In this document: piece after piece, positions 46,003 to 54,664 of the stretch
Position numbering within the stretch: position 1 is the stretch's first letter
Layout: the number at the start of each line of letters is the position of its first letter
Assembly (NCBI GenBank): GCA_958412345.1
Contig: CATYSO010000006.1
Coordinates: 1 to 64,000, forward strand
Length of the DNA stretch: 64,000 nucleotides
Source of the DNA: an uncultured Collinsella sp.
GTDB taxonomy: Bacteria > Actinomycetota > Coriobacteriia > Coriobacteriales > Coriobacteriaceae
Direction: 5' to 3'
Position numbers and translations under genes: made by a program
The notes under the pieces: model-generated
Told to the model about the DNA's origin: nothing
Databases searched by the model: none
What the model saw: only the letters and a program-made list of their open reading frames with translations

Positions 46003-46629
46003 CTACGGGCGCACGACGCGCACGGCCTGCTCCATCTTCTCCACGATCACGTACATGTTGGTGACCTCGCCCACCGCAAGCTGGTCTTTAATGCCATAGT
46101 GGTCGAGGCAGGTACCACAGGTGAGAATCTCGACACCCTGCTCGGCCAGGCCCTTCAGGTCGTCGAGCACCGGCGAGCCCTCAACGGTGAGCTTGGCGCC
46201 GCCGTTGTAGAACAGCATGGTCGCGGGCAGCTCCTCCTGTTGCGTCACGGCAAAGATAAACGCCTTCATGAGCTTGTGGCCCAGCTCGTCGTCGCCACGG
46301 CCCATGCAGTCGGTGTAGACGGAAATGACGAGCCTGCCCTTGCCGGCGCTGGCATCACAGAAGGCAGCGCCATCCTGCTCGGGATCGGCCATGGCAACGG
46401 CGCCAGAGGTCGCCACGGTCACGTGCCACTCGGCGTCAGAAACCTTCTCGACCGAGGCCGTGCAGCCCTTCTCCTGCGCCATCTTGGAGATGTTCTTGAC
46501 GGCGGTCTCGTTGTCGACTGAGGTCACGACGGCGCCCTCGCCATCGAGCTGTTTCAGAGCTTTGAGCGTCTTGACGACGGGCAGCGGGCAGGCATCGCCC
46601 ATGGCATTGACTTCAATCTTGGTAGACAT
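46003..46629 (-). CDS. yedF: Selenium metabolism protein YedF (TusA-like plus DsrE-like)
   Basis: A 208-residue two-domain protein. Residues 1-75 are TusA/SirA-like with VNAMGDACPLPVVKTLKAL and its conserved Cys-Pro-x-Pro. Residues about 95-208 are DsrE-like, with VYTDCMGRGDDELGHKLM and ILTCGTCLDHYG. This fusion is the YedF family, known from selenium-using prokaryotes and thought to transfer selenium. The ATG at 46629 has AAAGGAA upstream; the frame is open much further 5' inside selD, but without a start site. It follows selD by 61 bases. Confidence 0.93.
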   Translation of the reverse strand: MSTKIEVNAMGDACPLPVVKTLKALKQLDGEGAVVTSVDNETAVKNISKMAQEKGCTASVEKVSDAEWHVTVATSGAVAMADPEQDGAAFCDASAGKGRLVISVYTDCMGRGDDELGHKLMKAFIFAVTQQEELPATMLFYNGGAKLTVEGSPVLDDLKGLAEQGVEILTCGTCLDHYGIKDQLAVGEVTNMYVIVEKMEQAVRVVRP

Positions 46630-46690
46630 AGCAAATTCCTTTCGAAAGTGCCGTTCTAGAGAACGGCAAACAGTTACATAAACGTGCGGG

Positions 46691-47740
46691 CTAGCGAGCA
46701 ACGCGGACGGCAGGACCGCCCGGCTCCGCCTCGCACACGCGCCCGACAACGGCCGCGATGCGCCCCTCGGCATGCAAGCGGCGCGCAAGCTCATCCACAT
46801 CGGCAGCAGGCGCCGCAATAAGCAGGCCACCCGAGGTCTGCGGATCGTACAGCGCGTCGAGCATGCCCGGCTCCAGGTCATCGTCGGCCGCCACGCGCGG
46901 GCCAAAGAAATCCTGGTTGCGGTAGGAGCCCGCGGGGATAATGCCCAGACGTGCCATGTCGAGCACCTGGTCAAAGAGCGGCACCGCCCCGGACGCAAGT
47001 TCAATCTGCACGCCCGAACCCTCAGCCATCTCGCACGCGTGCCCGATCAGACCAAAGCCCGTAATGTCGGTACAGCCGTGAAGCTCGAGTCCCTCGGCCA
47101 GACGAATCGGGGCTTCGTTCAGGGTACGCATCGAGTCAAACATCGGACCAGCCTCGTCCTGCTCGATGAGCTCGCCCTTAATGGCCGTGGTGATGATGCC
47201 CGAGCCGATCGTCTTGGTCAGCAGCAGAACATCGCCCACGCACGCGCCGCTGTTGGCGAGCATGCGGTCGAGCGTGACAAAGCCGCTCACGGACAGGCCG
47301 TACTTGGGCTCGTCGTCGTTGATGGTGTGGCCGCCCGCGATGGCGCAGCCGGCCTCGACGCACTTGTCGGCGCCACCCGCCAGAATCTGGCCGGCAACCT
47401 CAACGCCCAGGCAGCTCGGGATGCACAGCAAGTTCATGGCATGGCTCGGCCGCCCGCCCATGGCGTAGATGTCCGACAGCGAGTTGGCCGCGGCGATCTG
47501 GCCAAACAGAAACGGGTCGTCGACCATCGGCGGGAAGAAGTCGATGGACTGCACGAGGCCTAAGTTATCGTCAACGCGAAAGACGCTCGCATCGTCGGAG
47601 GTATCGAACCCCACGAGCAGGTTGTCGTTATGCACATTGGGTAAGTCGCCCAGGACCTGGGCGAGGGCTCCGGGAGCCAGCTTAGCGGCTCAACCGCTCG
47701 CGGCAGTCATAGACGTGAGCCTCATGGTGTCCTTAGCCAT
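46691..47740 (-). CDS. selD: Selenophosphate synthetase, itself a selenoprotein (UGA at codon 17)
   Basis: A 349-residue enzyme that makes selenophosphate from ATP and selenide. The real start is the ATG at 47740, with AAAGGGGG upstream. The reading MAKDTMRLTSMTAASG-U-AAK places TGA (47690-47692) at residue 17, the position of the catalytic Cys17 of E. coli SelD, with Lys20 also conserved. Downstream marks are VGFDTSDDASVF, SLSDIYAMGGRP, GGHTINDDEPKYG, TDITGFGLIGH and DPQTSGGLL. A stem with loop GGTCC lies 32 bases after the TGA. The start overlaps the glycosyltransferase gene by 8 bases. If TGA is read as stop, callers give a truncated protein from about 47635 lacking the active site. SelD thus needs its own product for synthesis. 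Confidence 0.96.
47647..47692 (-). promoter_or_regulatory. SECIS-like hairpin of selD with the UGA codon
   Basis: TGA at 47690-47692. CGCCCA (47663-47658) pairs fully with TGGGCG (47652-47647) around the loop GGTCC (47657-47653). The loop begins 32 bases after the UGA, inside the usual bacterial range, and resembles the GGTCT loop of fdhF. A nearer small hairpin (GGCT/AGCC, loop CCCGG) has no G at the loop start and is a weaker candidate. Confidence 0.7.
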
Positions 47741-48950
47741 ACGAACCCCCTTTCAACAAATCAACGACTTTAAGTATACGCGCCAGGCACGCTTCCCAAG
47801 AGACCGCCGACGGCTCGAACGTCGAAGGCGGAGCCGCAAGCGCCTGCGCGATAGCATCTGCCAGTGCGCGCTCAAACAACGGAAGGTCGGTCGCCACGGG
47901 CGTGTCGACATCCGTCATACGCGGCGACGCCACCCACGTCACGGGAGCACCGGGAAGCATCACCTCCATCCAGGGACGAACGCCGGGCAAATCAGTCGCC
48001 ACAACTTTGCAGCCGCACGCGAGGGCCTCGATCGTCACGAGCGGCAGACCCTCGTAAAACGAAGGCAGCACAAAGACGTCGGAACTGCGGTAGGCGCGCA
48101 CGAGTCCATCGCTATCCAGGCGCCCCGCCAGCGTCACCGGCACATCCGAGGCCGCGGTCAAGCGCTCGATACGCGCGTACTCGGCATCGTCCCCGCGGCC
48201 GCCCACAAGTACCAAGCCAGACGGGCGGACGCCATCGTCAATCGGCAATGACACAGCTCGAACCAGCGATTCGACGCCCTTCTTAACGCACACCTTGCCC
48301 ACAAAGACGAGCGACCCGGGAACCTTTGCCGTCTGCGCATCACGGCAAAACACCCGGTGGTCATAGCCCGTTCCAATCACGTGGATACGCGACGGGCCAA
48401 CGCCATAGACGTGCTCAGTCTCCTCTGCCTGCTCGGTATGAAGCGAAAAGACGGCATCGAGGCAGCGAACCGCCGCGACAATACGATCATGGGCGAGTCC
48501 ATGGGTCAGCATCTGCCGAATATCGGTCGAATGGCACACGCCGCACACGGGAATCCCCCGCACGCGCTCACGCACCAGGGCGCACAGCAAGTACAAGTGG
48601 TGGCAGATGATGGCATCGGGCTTGAAGGCGGCGACGGCATGGTCGATTGCCGTGCCAAAGGTCTGCTCGAAGGCTGCCGCCATCGCAGGAGTCAGATCGC
48701 GGTAGCGTGTCGAGGGATAGGGCATCACGTCCGACATGCCGCAGATGCGAAACGGCAGCTCGGGCGTCTCGAACGGCACGGTGAACACGCGCGCGGCGGG
48801 GTCGAGCTCCCCTTGCGTGTCCCCGGGCGCAGCACCGCACAGCACCGCCGCCTCGTGGCCCGCAGCAATTTGCGAGGCCACCAGTGCAGCGAGATACGTA
48901 CCGCTTCCCGTGCTATCGGGCTTTTGAGCCGAGATGTTGAGGATGCGCAA
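47733..48950 (-). CDS. GT4-type glycosyltransferase translationally coupled to selD
   Basis: A 405-residue GT-B-fold glycosyltransferase. The N-terminal half begins MRILNISAQKPDSTGSGTY, the acceptor-side Gly loop; the C-terminal half has VFVGKVCVKKGVESLVRA and FVLPSFYEGLPLVTIEAL, the E-x7-E donor-site motif of family GT4. The TTG start at 48950 lies 15 bases after the activator gene and has a G-rich site (AGGGGGGG). Its last codons overlap the selD start by 8 bases. No sugar or cell-wall genes are near. The sugar donor and acceptor are unknown; the coupling to selD suggests a selenium-related role such as selenosugar formation, which is inference. Confidence 0.85.
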   Translation of the reverse strand: MRILNISAQKPDSTGSGTYLAALVASQIAAGHEAAVLCGAAPGDTQGELDPAARVFTVPFETPELPFRICGMSDVMPYPSTRYRDLTPAMAAAFEQTFGTAIDHAVAAFKPDAIICHHLYLLCALVRERVRGIPVCGVCHSTDIRQMLTHGLAHDRIVAAVRCLDAVFSLHTEQAEETEHVYGVGPSRIHVIGTGYDHRVFCRDAQTAKVPGSLVFVGKVCVKKGVESLVRAVSLPIDDGVRPSGLVLVGGRGDDAEYARIERLTAASDVPVTLAGRLDSDGLVRAYRSSDVFVLPSFYEGLPLVTIEALACGCKVVATDLPGVRPWMEVMLPGAPVTWVASPRMTDVDTPVATDLPLFERALADAIAQALAAPPSTFEPSAVSWEACLARILKVVDLLKGGSYG

Positions 48951-48965
48951 CAGACCTGCCCCCCC

Positions 48966-49730
48966 TTACGCGAGTGCCTGCGCGCGAATCGCCGCGCCGA
49001 TGGCGCCGGCAAAACGGGCTTTGGGCGAGGTGGTCACCGGCGAGCCCAGCAGCGCGCCCAGCCGCTCCACAACGTAAGCGTTCTCGCACAGGCCGCCGGT
49101 CAGGTAGTACGGGGCGCCCGCTGCCTGCCCGGCCATAGTCGCCACGCGCGACACGACGCTTTCGATCACACCGCGCGCGATGTTTTCGCGCGGCTCACCG
49201 CGACCGATCAGGCTAATGACCTCGCTTTCGGCAAACACTGTACACATGCTGCTGATCTTGGTTGGCTCACCGGAGCGGGCGAGGTCGGCCATCTGCTGCT
49301 GAGAAATGCCCAGACGATCGGCCATGATCTCCAAAAAGCGCCCCGTACCGGCAGCGCACTTGTCGTTCATGGCAAACTTGGCCACGCGGCCGCCTTTAAG
49401 TTGGATGACCTTGGTGTCCTGGCCGCCCACGTCAATCACGGTGCCGTGGTCCCCAAAGAGCGCCACAGCACCTGTGCCGTGGCAGGTAATCTCGGTTACA
49501 ACCTTATGAGCATAGGGCACGGCGACACGGCCGTAACCGGTCGCGACCACACGCACGTCGTCGGCCGCCACGTCGTAGCCGGCCGAAGCAAGCTCTGCGC
49601 GCAGGCGCTCGGCCGCATCGACCGACGAATACCCCGTCGGCATCACGCAGGTCCATGCGATCGCGTCATCCGCCTCAACCACCGCAGCCTTCGCAGCCGT
49701 CGAGCCGATGTCGATACCAATGCCAACCAC
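48966..49730 (-). CDS. ATPase activator of a double-cubane-cluster reductase (YjiL/HgdC family)
   Basis: A 254-residue ASKHA-fold ATPase (E. coli YjiL 255 residues) that couples ATP hydrolysis to low-potential electron transfer. VGIGIDIGSTAAKAAV is the phosphate-binding loop; IDVGGQDTKVIQL the second. NDKCAAGTGRFLE and SSMCTVFAESEV each hold one Cys; a homodimer shares a 4Fe-4S cluster through these. The GTG at 49730 is preferred because AAGGAGG lies 5 bases upstream; earlier TTG or GTG codons lack a site. It lies 51 bases after the YjiM-like gene, its expected partner, and ahead of the glycosyltransferase and selD. Confidence 0.88.
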   Translation of the reverse strand: MVGIGIDIGSTAAKAAVVEADDAIAWTCVMPTGYSSVDAAERLRAELASAGYDVAADDVRVVATGYGRVAVPYAHKVVTEITCHGTGAVALFGDHGTVIDVGGQDTKVIQLKGGRVAKFAMNDKCAAGTGRFLEIMADRLGISQQQMADLARSGEPTKISSMCTVFAESEVISLIGRGEPRENIARGVIESVVSRVATMAGQAAGAPYYLTGGLCENAYVVERLGALLGSPVTTSPKARFAGAIGAAIRAQALA

Positions 49731-49781
49731 GGCATCCTCCTTCACATGTGACAAAGGGACTGTCCCTATGCCGCATTCGTC

Positions 49782-50945
49782 CTACAGTGTCTCGATAAAG
49801 GCGGCGATGCGCGTCTCGATCTGGCCCATGTCGCCGTTGCTGTAGTCGGTCTCGATCTTCATGTACGGAATGCCCGCGCCCTCGACAGCCTCCTGCATGC
49901 GGGCGCTTTCCACATTGAAGGTGTGGCACGCCTGCAGCACGCTCTCAACGACGCCATCGACGTGGTACTTCTCGCACATGGCCAGCGTGTTGTCCATGCG
50001 GCCGTCATTGGGCGTCATGACCGAGCAGTTGATGTCCAGATAGCGATCGGCGATGGCACGCAGAATGTCAGGTGCATCCGGGTCGATCATCATGGCCGCT
50101 GTGCGCTCGCCCGAGCAGTCGTCCATGCACACGACCACGCCGCCGTTGGACTCGATGGTGCGACCGATCTTGTTGATCACGCCACCCACCGGGCAGCCGG
50201 TAATAAGGATGCGCCTGGTATCCGCCGCAACGGGGCGCTCGCCCGCGTCGTAAGCCTCGCGCAGGGCAGCGACCTTCTGCTCCAGCTGCTGCGTATAGGC
50301 CTCGATATCAAAGCTGAACGTACCGGCAAACATGGTGCTCATCAGGTCGACGCCGCTCATAGCCGCCGGCTGGTTGGCCTGCAGCGCAAACATCTCGAGC
50401 TGAGCGGCGCGCAGGCGGTTGCGACGACGCACGGCAGCGCGCAGGTCGTCATCGGTAATCGTAATGCCGTAGAAGTTCTCGAGCTCCTCCTTGAGCAGGC
50501 GACACTCCTCGTACCAGCCCTCGCGCTCGTAGGCACGGTCACGGCTCTGCGGCAGATGCAGAATGTACGTGCGCTTGAGCTCATTGAGCAGCTCGTACAT
50601 TTTCTTCTTGCCGTCGCAGGTGGTCTCGCCGATGATCATGTCGCTAAAGTACGTAAACGGGCACTTTTGCGAGTAGGCAAAGCCGTAGGTCGACTTGATG
50701 AGCGGGCACAGGTTTGCCGGCAGCACCTTCTCGGCCTCGGGAATCACCTCGTCGGACGTGCCGCACAGGGCCACGCTCGCAGCGCCCGCGGCATCGATAA
50801 TCTCGAGCGGCGTATAGCTGCACAAAAAACCGACCAGGCGATTGCCGGCCTGCTTGTAGTCCTTAACGCGAATAAACGCCGCCTTACGCTGCTCGTTGAA
50901 TTCCTCAAACGTGCGCGGCAACGGCTGCTCCTCGATATCGGCCAT
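49782..50945 (-). CDS. Double-cubane-cluster protein, YjiM-like (2-hydroxyacyl-CoA dehydratase D family)
   Basis: A 387-residue protein close in length and motifs to E. coli YjiM (383 residues). Conserved Cys-containing segments: [49 protein letters not shown], and [10 protein letters not shown] with LQACHTFN. In this family the cysteines hold a double-cubane [8Fe-9S] cluster, reduced by the ATP-driven activator encoded next. Characterised relatives reduce small molecules; physiological substrates are mostly unknown. The ATG at 50945 follows GAGGGGATCT. No CoA-transferase or dehydrogenase genes for a hydroxyacyl-CoA pathway are present, which argues against a dehydratase. First gene of the seven-gene selenium array. 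Confidence 0.87.
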   Translation of the reverse strand: MADIEEQPLPRTFEEFNEQRKAAFIRVKDYKQAGNRLVGFLCSYTPLEIIDAAGAASVALCGTSDEVIPEAEKVLPANLCPLIKSTYGFAYSQKCPFTYFSDMIIGETTCDGKKKMYELLNELKRTYILHLPQSRDRAYEREGWYEECRLLKEELENFYGITITDDDLRAAVRRRNRLRAAQLEMFALQANQPAAMSGVDLMSTMFAGTFSFDIEAYTQQLEQKVAALREAYDAGERPVAADTRRILITGCPVGGVINKIGRTIESNGGVVVCMDDCSGERTAAMMIDPDAPDILRAIADRYLDINCSVMTPNDGRMDNTLAMCEKYHVDGVVESVLQACHTFNVESARMQEAVEGAGIPYMKIETDYSNGDMGQIETRIAAFIETL

Positions 50946-51003
50946 AGTAGATCCCCTCTCTTGTACCGATGTACCTTCCATTAAACAACGAACCCCCGCA
51001 ATA

Positions 51004-51024
51004 CCAAAAAGGAATCGCTCCTTT
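51004..51024 (-). terminator. Weak terminator at the end of the peptide ABC operon
   Basis: Six-pair stem AAAGGA/TCCTTT (51019-51024 with 51008-51013) overlapping the last gene's stop codon, followed by TTGG after five T residues on the minus strand. The short AT stem suggests leaky termination before the YjiM-like gene. Confidence 0.4.
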
Positions 51025-51808
51025 AGGGAATCGCGTCGATAAGTGCCTGTGTATACGGATCGCTCGGATGCGCGATCACGTCCTCGGCAGCGCCCTCCTC
51101 AACAAGGCGGCCGTGATAGAGCACGCCGATCCGGTCGGACATATGCCGCACCACACGCATATCGTGCGTGATAAACAGCAAGGCCACGCCCGTTGTGCGT
51201 TTCAGCTCGCGAAGCAAGTTGAGCACCTGGGCTTGCACAGACACGTCGAGCGCCGAGACCGGCTCATCGCACACCACGAGGCGCGGCTCGCAAATGAGCG
51301 CGCGTGCCAGATTAAGTCGCTGGCGCTGTCCGCCCGAAAGATCGTGCGGATAGCGGTCGTAGTGCTCGGGCAGCAAACCCACCGACGCCAGGGCCGAAAG
51401 CGCACGCTCGTGGCGCTCGTCCGCATCGCGCACACCGGCGATAATCAGCGGCTCCTCCAAAATGCGACCGACACGGTTGCGTGGGTCAAACGCGGTGGAG
51501 CTGTCCTGAAACACGAGCTGGATCTCACGGCGATATGGTTTGCGCTCGCGCTCCGACATAGCAGCCAAGTCATGGCCGCGATAGATAATCGAACCGGAAT
51601 CCGCGTGCTCAAGCCCACAGATCAGACGCCCGGTCGTCGACTTGCCCGATCCAGATTCGCCGACCAAGCCATAGACCTCGCCCGGCGCAATCTCAAACGA
51701 AAGGTCGTCCACAGCGGTAAACACCTGGCGCTTAAAGCCCGAGCCCGACATGGGATAGGTTTTGGTCAGGTGCGAGACCTTAAGCAGGGCTTCGCTATTT
51801 GCAGCCAT
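51023..51808 (-). CDS. Peptide ABC transporter ATPase, DppF/OppF type
   Basis: A 261-residue ATPase with Walker [16 protein letters not shown]-loop [12 protein letters not shown], signature [15 protein letters not shown] and Walker [13 protein letters not shown]. The DPRNR segment after the Q-loop is typical of DppF/OppF. It energises uptake together with the DppD-like ATPase, whose gene it overlaps by 14 bases. The ATG at 51808 has GGGGGAG upstream. The family's C-terminal oligopeptide domain is short here. Confidence 0.9.
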   Translation of the reverse strand: MAANSEALLKVSHLTKTYPMSGSGFKRQVFTAVDDLSFEIAPGEVYGLVGESGSGKSTTGRLICGLEHADSGSIIYRGHDLAAMSERERKPYRREIQLVFQDSSTAFDPRNRVGRILEEPLIIAGVRDADERHERALSALASVGLLPEHYDRYPHDLSGGQRQRLNLARALICEPRLVVCDEPVSALDVSVQAQVLNLLRELKRTTGVALLFITHDMRVVRHMSDRIGVLYHGRLVEEGAAEDVIAHPSDPYTQALIDAIP

Positions 51809-52793
51809 GGCACTCCCCCTCCTCGACAAGCCAACACTTCGATCGGTCGCACGCGCTCGCGGCAAAGAGCGGTGGCTCCTGCGCGCGGCAACGCTCCTCG
51901 GCGCGCGCGCAACGAGGCGCAAAGCGGCAACCACAGGGTATTGCCGTGAGCGGCGGCACCGTACCCGGAATATCCGCCAGCGTATCGACCCGCTCCCCCT
52001 CAAGCGGCGGGATGCTCGCGATGAGCCCCTGGGCATACGGGTGGCTCGGACGCTCCATAAGGCCGCAGGCATCGATCTCTTCTACGATCTGGCCCAAGTA
52101 CATGACGTGCACGCGCGAGCAAATGCTCGTGACAACGCCCAGGTCATGGCTGATAAACAGCACCGCCATGTTCTCGGTGCGGTTGAGGTCGCGCAGCAAA
52201 TCCAAAATCTGCTTTTGCGTCGTCGTGTCGAGCGCCGTGGTGGGCTCATCGGCAATGAGCAGCCGCGGATGGCCGGCAAGCGCCATGGCTATCATCACGC
52301 GCTGGCGCATACCGCCGCTAAAATCGCTCGGATACATATCAAAGCGAGCACCGGCGTCGCTGATCCCCACGCGCTCCAAAAGCGACAGGGCCTCGGCGCG
52401 GGCGTCGCGACGGCTCACCTTGCGATGGGCGCGCACCGCCTCGACCACCTGCGCCCCCACCGTCATGACGGGATTGAGCGAGCTCAAGGGGTCCTGGAAT
52501 ATCATGGCGATATCGCAGCCGCGCACCTCGCGCATGGTTTTGAGCGGACGCGCCAGCAGGTCCTCGCCATCAAACACAATCTGGCCCTCGTAGGCCATCT
52601 TCTGCTCATGCTCCAGCAGGCGCATGACACTTTGTGCAAAGACCGACTTACCGCAGCCGGACTCGCCGACGACGCCCACGATCTCGCCGGCATCGATATG
52701 CAAATTGAGCTTGTTAACCGCCTCGAGCGCGCGCCCATCGCGTCCCACAAACGAAATGCAGAGGTCGCGCACGTCCAAAAGATGCTGAGCCAT
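51795..52793 (-). CDS. Peptide ABC transporter ATPase, DppD/OppD type
   Basis: A 332-residue ATPase: Walker A GVVGESGCGKSVFAQ, Q-loop IFQDPLSSLNPVMTV, signature FSGGMRQRVMIAMAL, Walker B LLIADEPTTALD. The last roughly 80 residues form the oligopeptide/dipeptide ABC C-terminal domain with CRFAPRCARAEERCR; its Cys residues match the 4Fe-4S-like motif seen in many OppD/DppD proteins. It lies 3 bases after the second permease gene. Confidence 0.92.
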   Translation of the reverse strand: MAQHLLDVRDLCISFVGRDGRALEAVNKLNLHIDAGEIVGVVGESGCGKSVFAQSVMRLLEHEQKMAYEGQIVFDGEDLLARPLKTMREVRGCDIAMIFQDPLSSLNPVMTVGAQVVEAVRAHRKVSRRDARAEALSLLERVGISDAGARFDMYPSDFSGGMRQRVMIAMALAGHPRLLIADEPTTALDTTTQKQILDLLRDLNRTENMAVLFISHDLGVVTSICSRVHVMYLGQIVEEIDACGLMERPSHPYAQGLIASIPPLEGERVDTLADIPGTVPPLTAIPCGCRFAPRCARAEERCRAQEPPLFAASACDRSKCWLVEEGECHGCK

Positions 52794-52796
52794 GGG

Positions 52797-53624
52797 CTAG
52801 TCCTCCTTTGTCTTGGGATCGAGGGCGTCACGCAGGCCATCGCCGGCCAGGTTGAGCGAAAGCACGCTTGCGATAATGGCCGCCGCCGGGAAGAAGATCA
52901 TCCACCAGGCCTTGCGAATCACATTTTTGCCAGCCTGTAGGATGTTGCCCCAGCTGGCATCGGGCGCCTTGATGCCCAATCCCAAAAAGGAGAGCGCCGC
53001 CTCGGATAGCACGGCCTCGGCAAAGACAAAGGTGGCCTGCACCAAAAACGGAGCCATCACGTTGGGCACGATATGCAGCCACACGATGCGTGCCGTGGAG
53101 GCACCTTGCACGCGCAGAGCCTCCACGAAGGGCTCCTCCTTAACCACCATGGCGCGTGAACGCACGATGCGCGCCATGCTGGGCGTGTATACGATCGTGA
53201 GCGCGATGATCACGTTCCACACGCTCGCCCCCATCATCGCCATAAGTGCGATGGCCAGCAGTACGCCCGGAATGGACATCAGGCCGTCGCAGATACGCAT
53301 GAGCACGTGATCGAGCTTCTCGTTGTAGCACGCGTAGGCACCGATCACCAGACCGAGCGCACTCGTCGCAAGTGTGACGGCCACGCCGACGCCAAGCGAC
53401 ACGCGCGCGCCGGCAATTACGCGTGCAAGCAAATCACGGCCAAAATCATCGCAGCCAAAGGGGTGCGCAGGCGAAGGTGCGGACAGTCGCAGCGCCATCT
53501 CCTGCGTATTGGGGTCGACCGTCCACACCAAAGGGCCGACGAGCGCGACAAGCATGATGGCCAAAAAGATACAGCCGCCGACTACAAACCCCTTGTTGGC
53601 AAGGGCCTTCTTAAAGCTTGTCAT
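52797..53624 (-). CDS. Peptide ABC transporter permease, DppC type
   Basis: A 275-residue inner-membrane permease with six predicted helices. The N-terminal OppC-type region (FKKALANKGFVVGG) and the sequence HPFGCDDFGRDLLARVIAGA are diagnostic; the EAA-like loop EALRVQGASTARIVWLHIVP contacts the ATPases. The start shares one base with the upstream permease stop (TAATG at 53624). Confidence 0.93.
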   Translation of the reverse strand: MTSFKKALANKGFVVGGCIFLAIMLVALVGPLVWTVDPNTQEMALRLSAPSPAHPFGCDDFGRDLLARVIAGARVSLGVGVAVTLATSALGLVIGAYACYNEKLDHVLMRICDGLMSIPGVLLAIALMAMMGASVWNVIIALTIVYTPSMARIVRSRAMVVKEEPFVEALRVQGASTARIVWLHIVPNVMAPFLVQATFVFAEAVLSEAALSFLGLGIKAPDASWGNILQAGKNVIRKAWWMIFFPAAAIIASVLSLNLAGDGLRDALDPKTKED

Positions 53625-54577
53625 TACGCATCGCCCCACTTACGGGCGCGCGGGTCAAAGGCGCCATAGGCCAAGTCGACCAACAGGTTGATCACCGAGT
53701 TCAGCAAGGCGATAACCAGCAGCACGCCTTGGATAACGGGATAGTCGCGACGCTCGATAGAGCTCGTGACCAGCTGGCCCAAACCGGGGATGTTAAAGAT
53801 AGCCTCGGTCACCACCGCGCCCGTAATGAGGGCGCCAAAGGAATAACCGACCGAGGTGAGAATCGGCAGTGCGGCGTTGCGCAGGGCATGGGCTAGCACC
53901 ACGCGAACCTCGGATACGCCCTTGGCGCGCGCCGTCTTAACGCAGTCGAGCTGCATGGCCTCGATCACGCTCGCGCGCGTCATGCGCATGAGCAGCGCGG
54001 CCTGCACGCATCCCAACGATATGGCCGGCAGTGCCAGATAGCGCAGGTGCACAAACCAGCCTTTCGAGAGCGGCGCATAGCCGGCCACCGGAAACACACG
54101 CAGCGTGACGGCGAACAGCCACATCAGCATCAGCGCCATCAAAAAGCCGGGGATCGCCACGCCCAAAAGTGCTACGACGCGCAAGACCGCATCGGTACGC
54201 GACCCGTGCTTAAGGGCGGCAATGACGCCGCAGGGCAGCGCGATAAGCAGTGCGATAAGCTGTGCCAGAATCGCCAGCGACAGCGTAGGTCCAAAATGCT
54301 CGGCAATCGCCTGCGTGACGGGCTGATGCATAAAATACGAATCGCCCAGATCCCCGGTCAGCACACCGCCCATCCACTCAAGGTAGCGTTGCGGCAGCGG
54401 CTCGTTAAGCCCCAGGCTCTCATTGACGCGCTCGATCTGGTCGGCCGAGGCCTCCATGCCGAGCATCGAAGAGGCGGGGTCGCCCGGCGTAAGATAGATA
54501 ATCAAAAACACGACGACCGAGATGATGAGCATCACCGGGATCATCGCGCCGATACGTTTGAGCGTGTACTTTAACAT
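53624..54577 (-). CDS. Peptide ABC transporter permease, DppB type
   Basis: A 317-residue inner-membrane permease with six helices. The N-terminal YTLKRIGAMIPVMLIISVVV and YLTPGDPA are DppB marks; the loop DCVKTARAKGVSEVRVVLAHA is the EAA motif. It is separated from the binding-protein gene by 87 bases containing a GC hairpin (54615-54650), and overlaps dppC by one base. Confidence 0.93.
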   Translation of the reverse strand: MLKYTLKRIGAMIPVMLIISVVVFLIIYLTPGDPASSMLGMEASADQIERVNESLGLNEPLPQRYLEWMGGVLTGDLGDSYFMHQPVTQAIAEHFGPTLSLAILAQLIALLIALPCGVIAALKHGSRTDAVLRVVALLGVAIPGFLMALMLMWLFAVTLRVFPVAGYAPLSKGWFVHLRYLALPAISLGCVQAALLMRMTRASVIEAMQLDCVKTARAKGVSEVRVVLAHALRNAALPILTSVGYSFGALITGAVVTEAIFNIPGLGQLVTSSIERRDYPVIQGVLLVIALLNSVINLLVDLAYGAFDPRARKWGDA

Positions 54578-54614
54578 GCGAGGTTTCTATATCCCCTCTG
54601 AACGCGGACAGAAC

Positions 54615-54650
54615 GCGGCGGCCGAGGGGTCAAGCCCCTACGGTCGCCGC
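54615..54650 (-). promoter_or_regulatory. GC hairpin between binding protein and permease genes
   Basis: GCGGCGGCC (54615-54623) pairs with GGTCGCCGC (54642-54650), with an inner GGGG/CCCC extension. There is no T-tract. Such a hairpin commonly stabilises the upstream mRNA so that the binding protein is made in excess over the membrane parts. Confidence 0.5.
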
Positions 54651-54664
54651 TCCATCGATACCTA

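Noticed and set aside
46691..47635. Short SelD starting from GTG near 47635
   Set aside because: It would lack the catalytic residue and Lys20. The upstream ATG with a strong ribosome-binding site is in frame through a Sec TGA.
49782..50945. 2-Hydroxyglutaryl-CoA dehydratase for amino acid fermentation
   Set aside because: Only one dehydratase-like subunit is present, and no CoA-transferase, hydroxyacid dehydrogenase or second subunit gene is near; length and motifs fit YjiM-type double-cubane proteins better.
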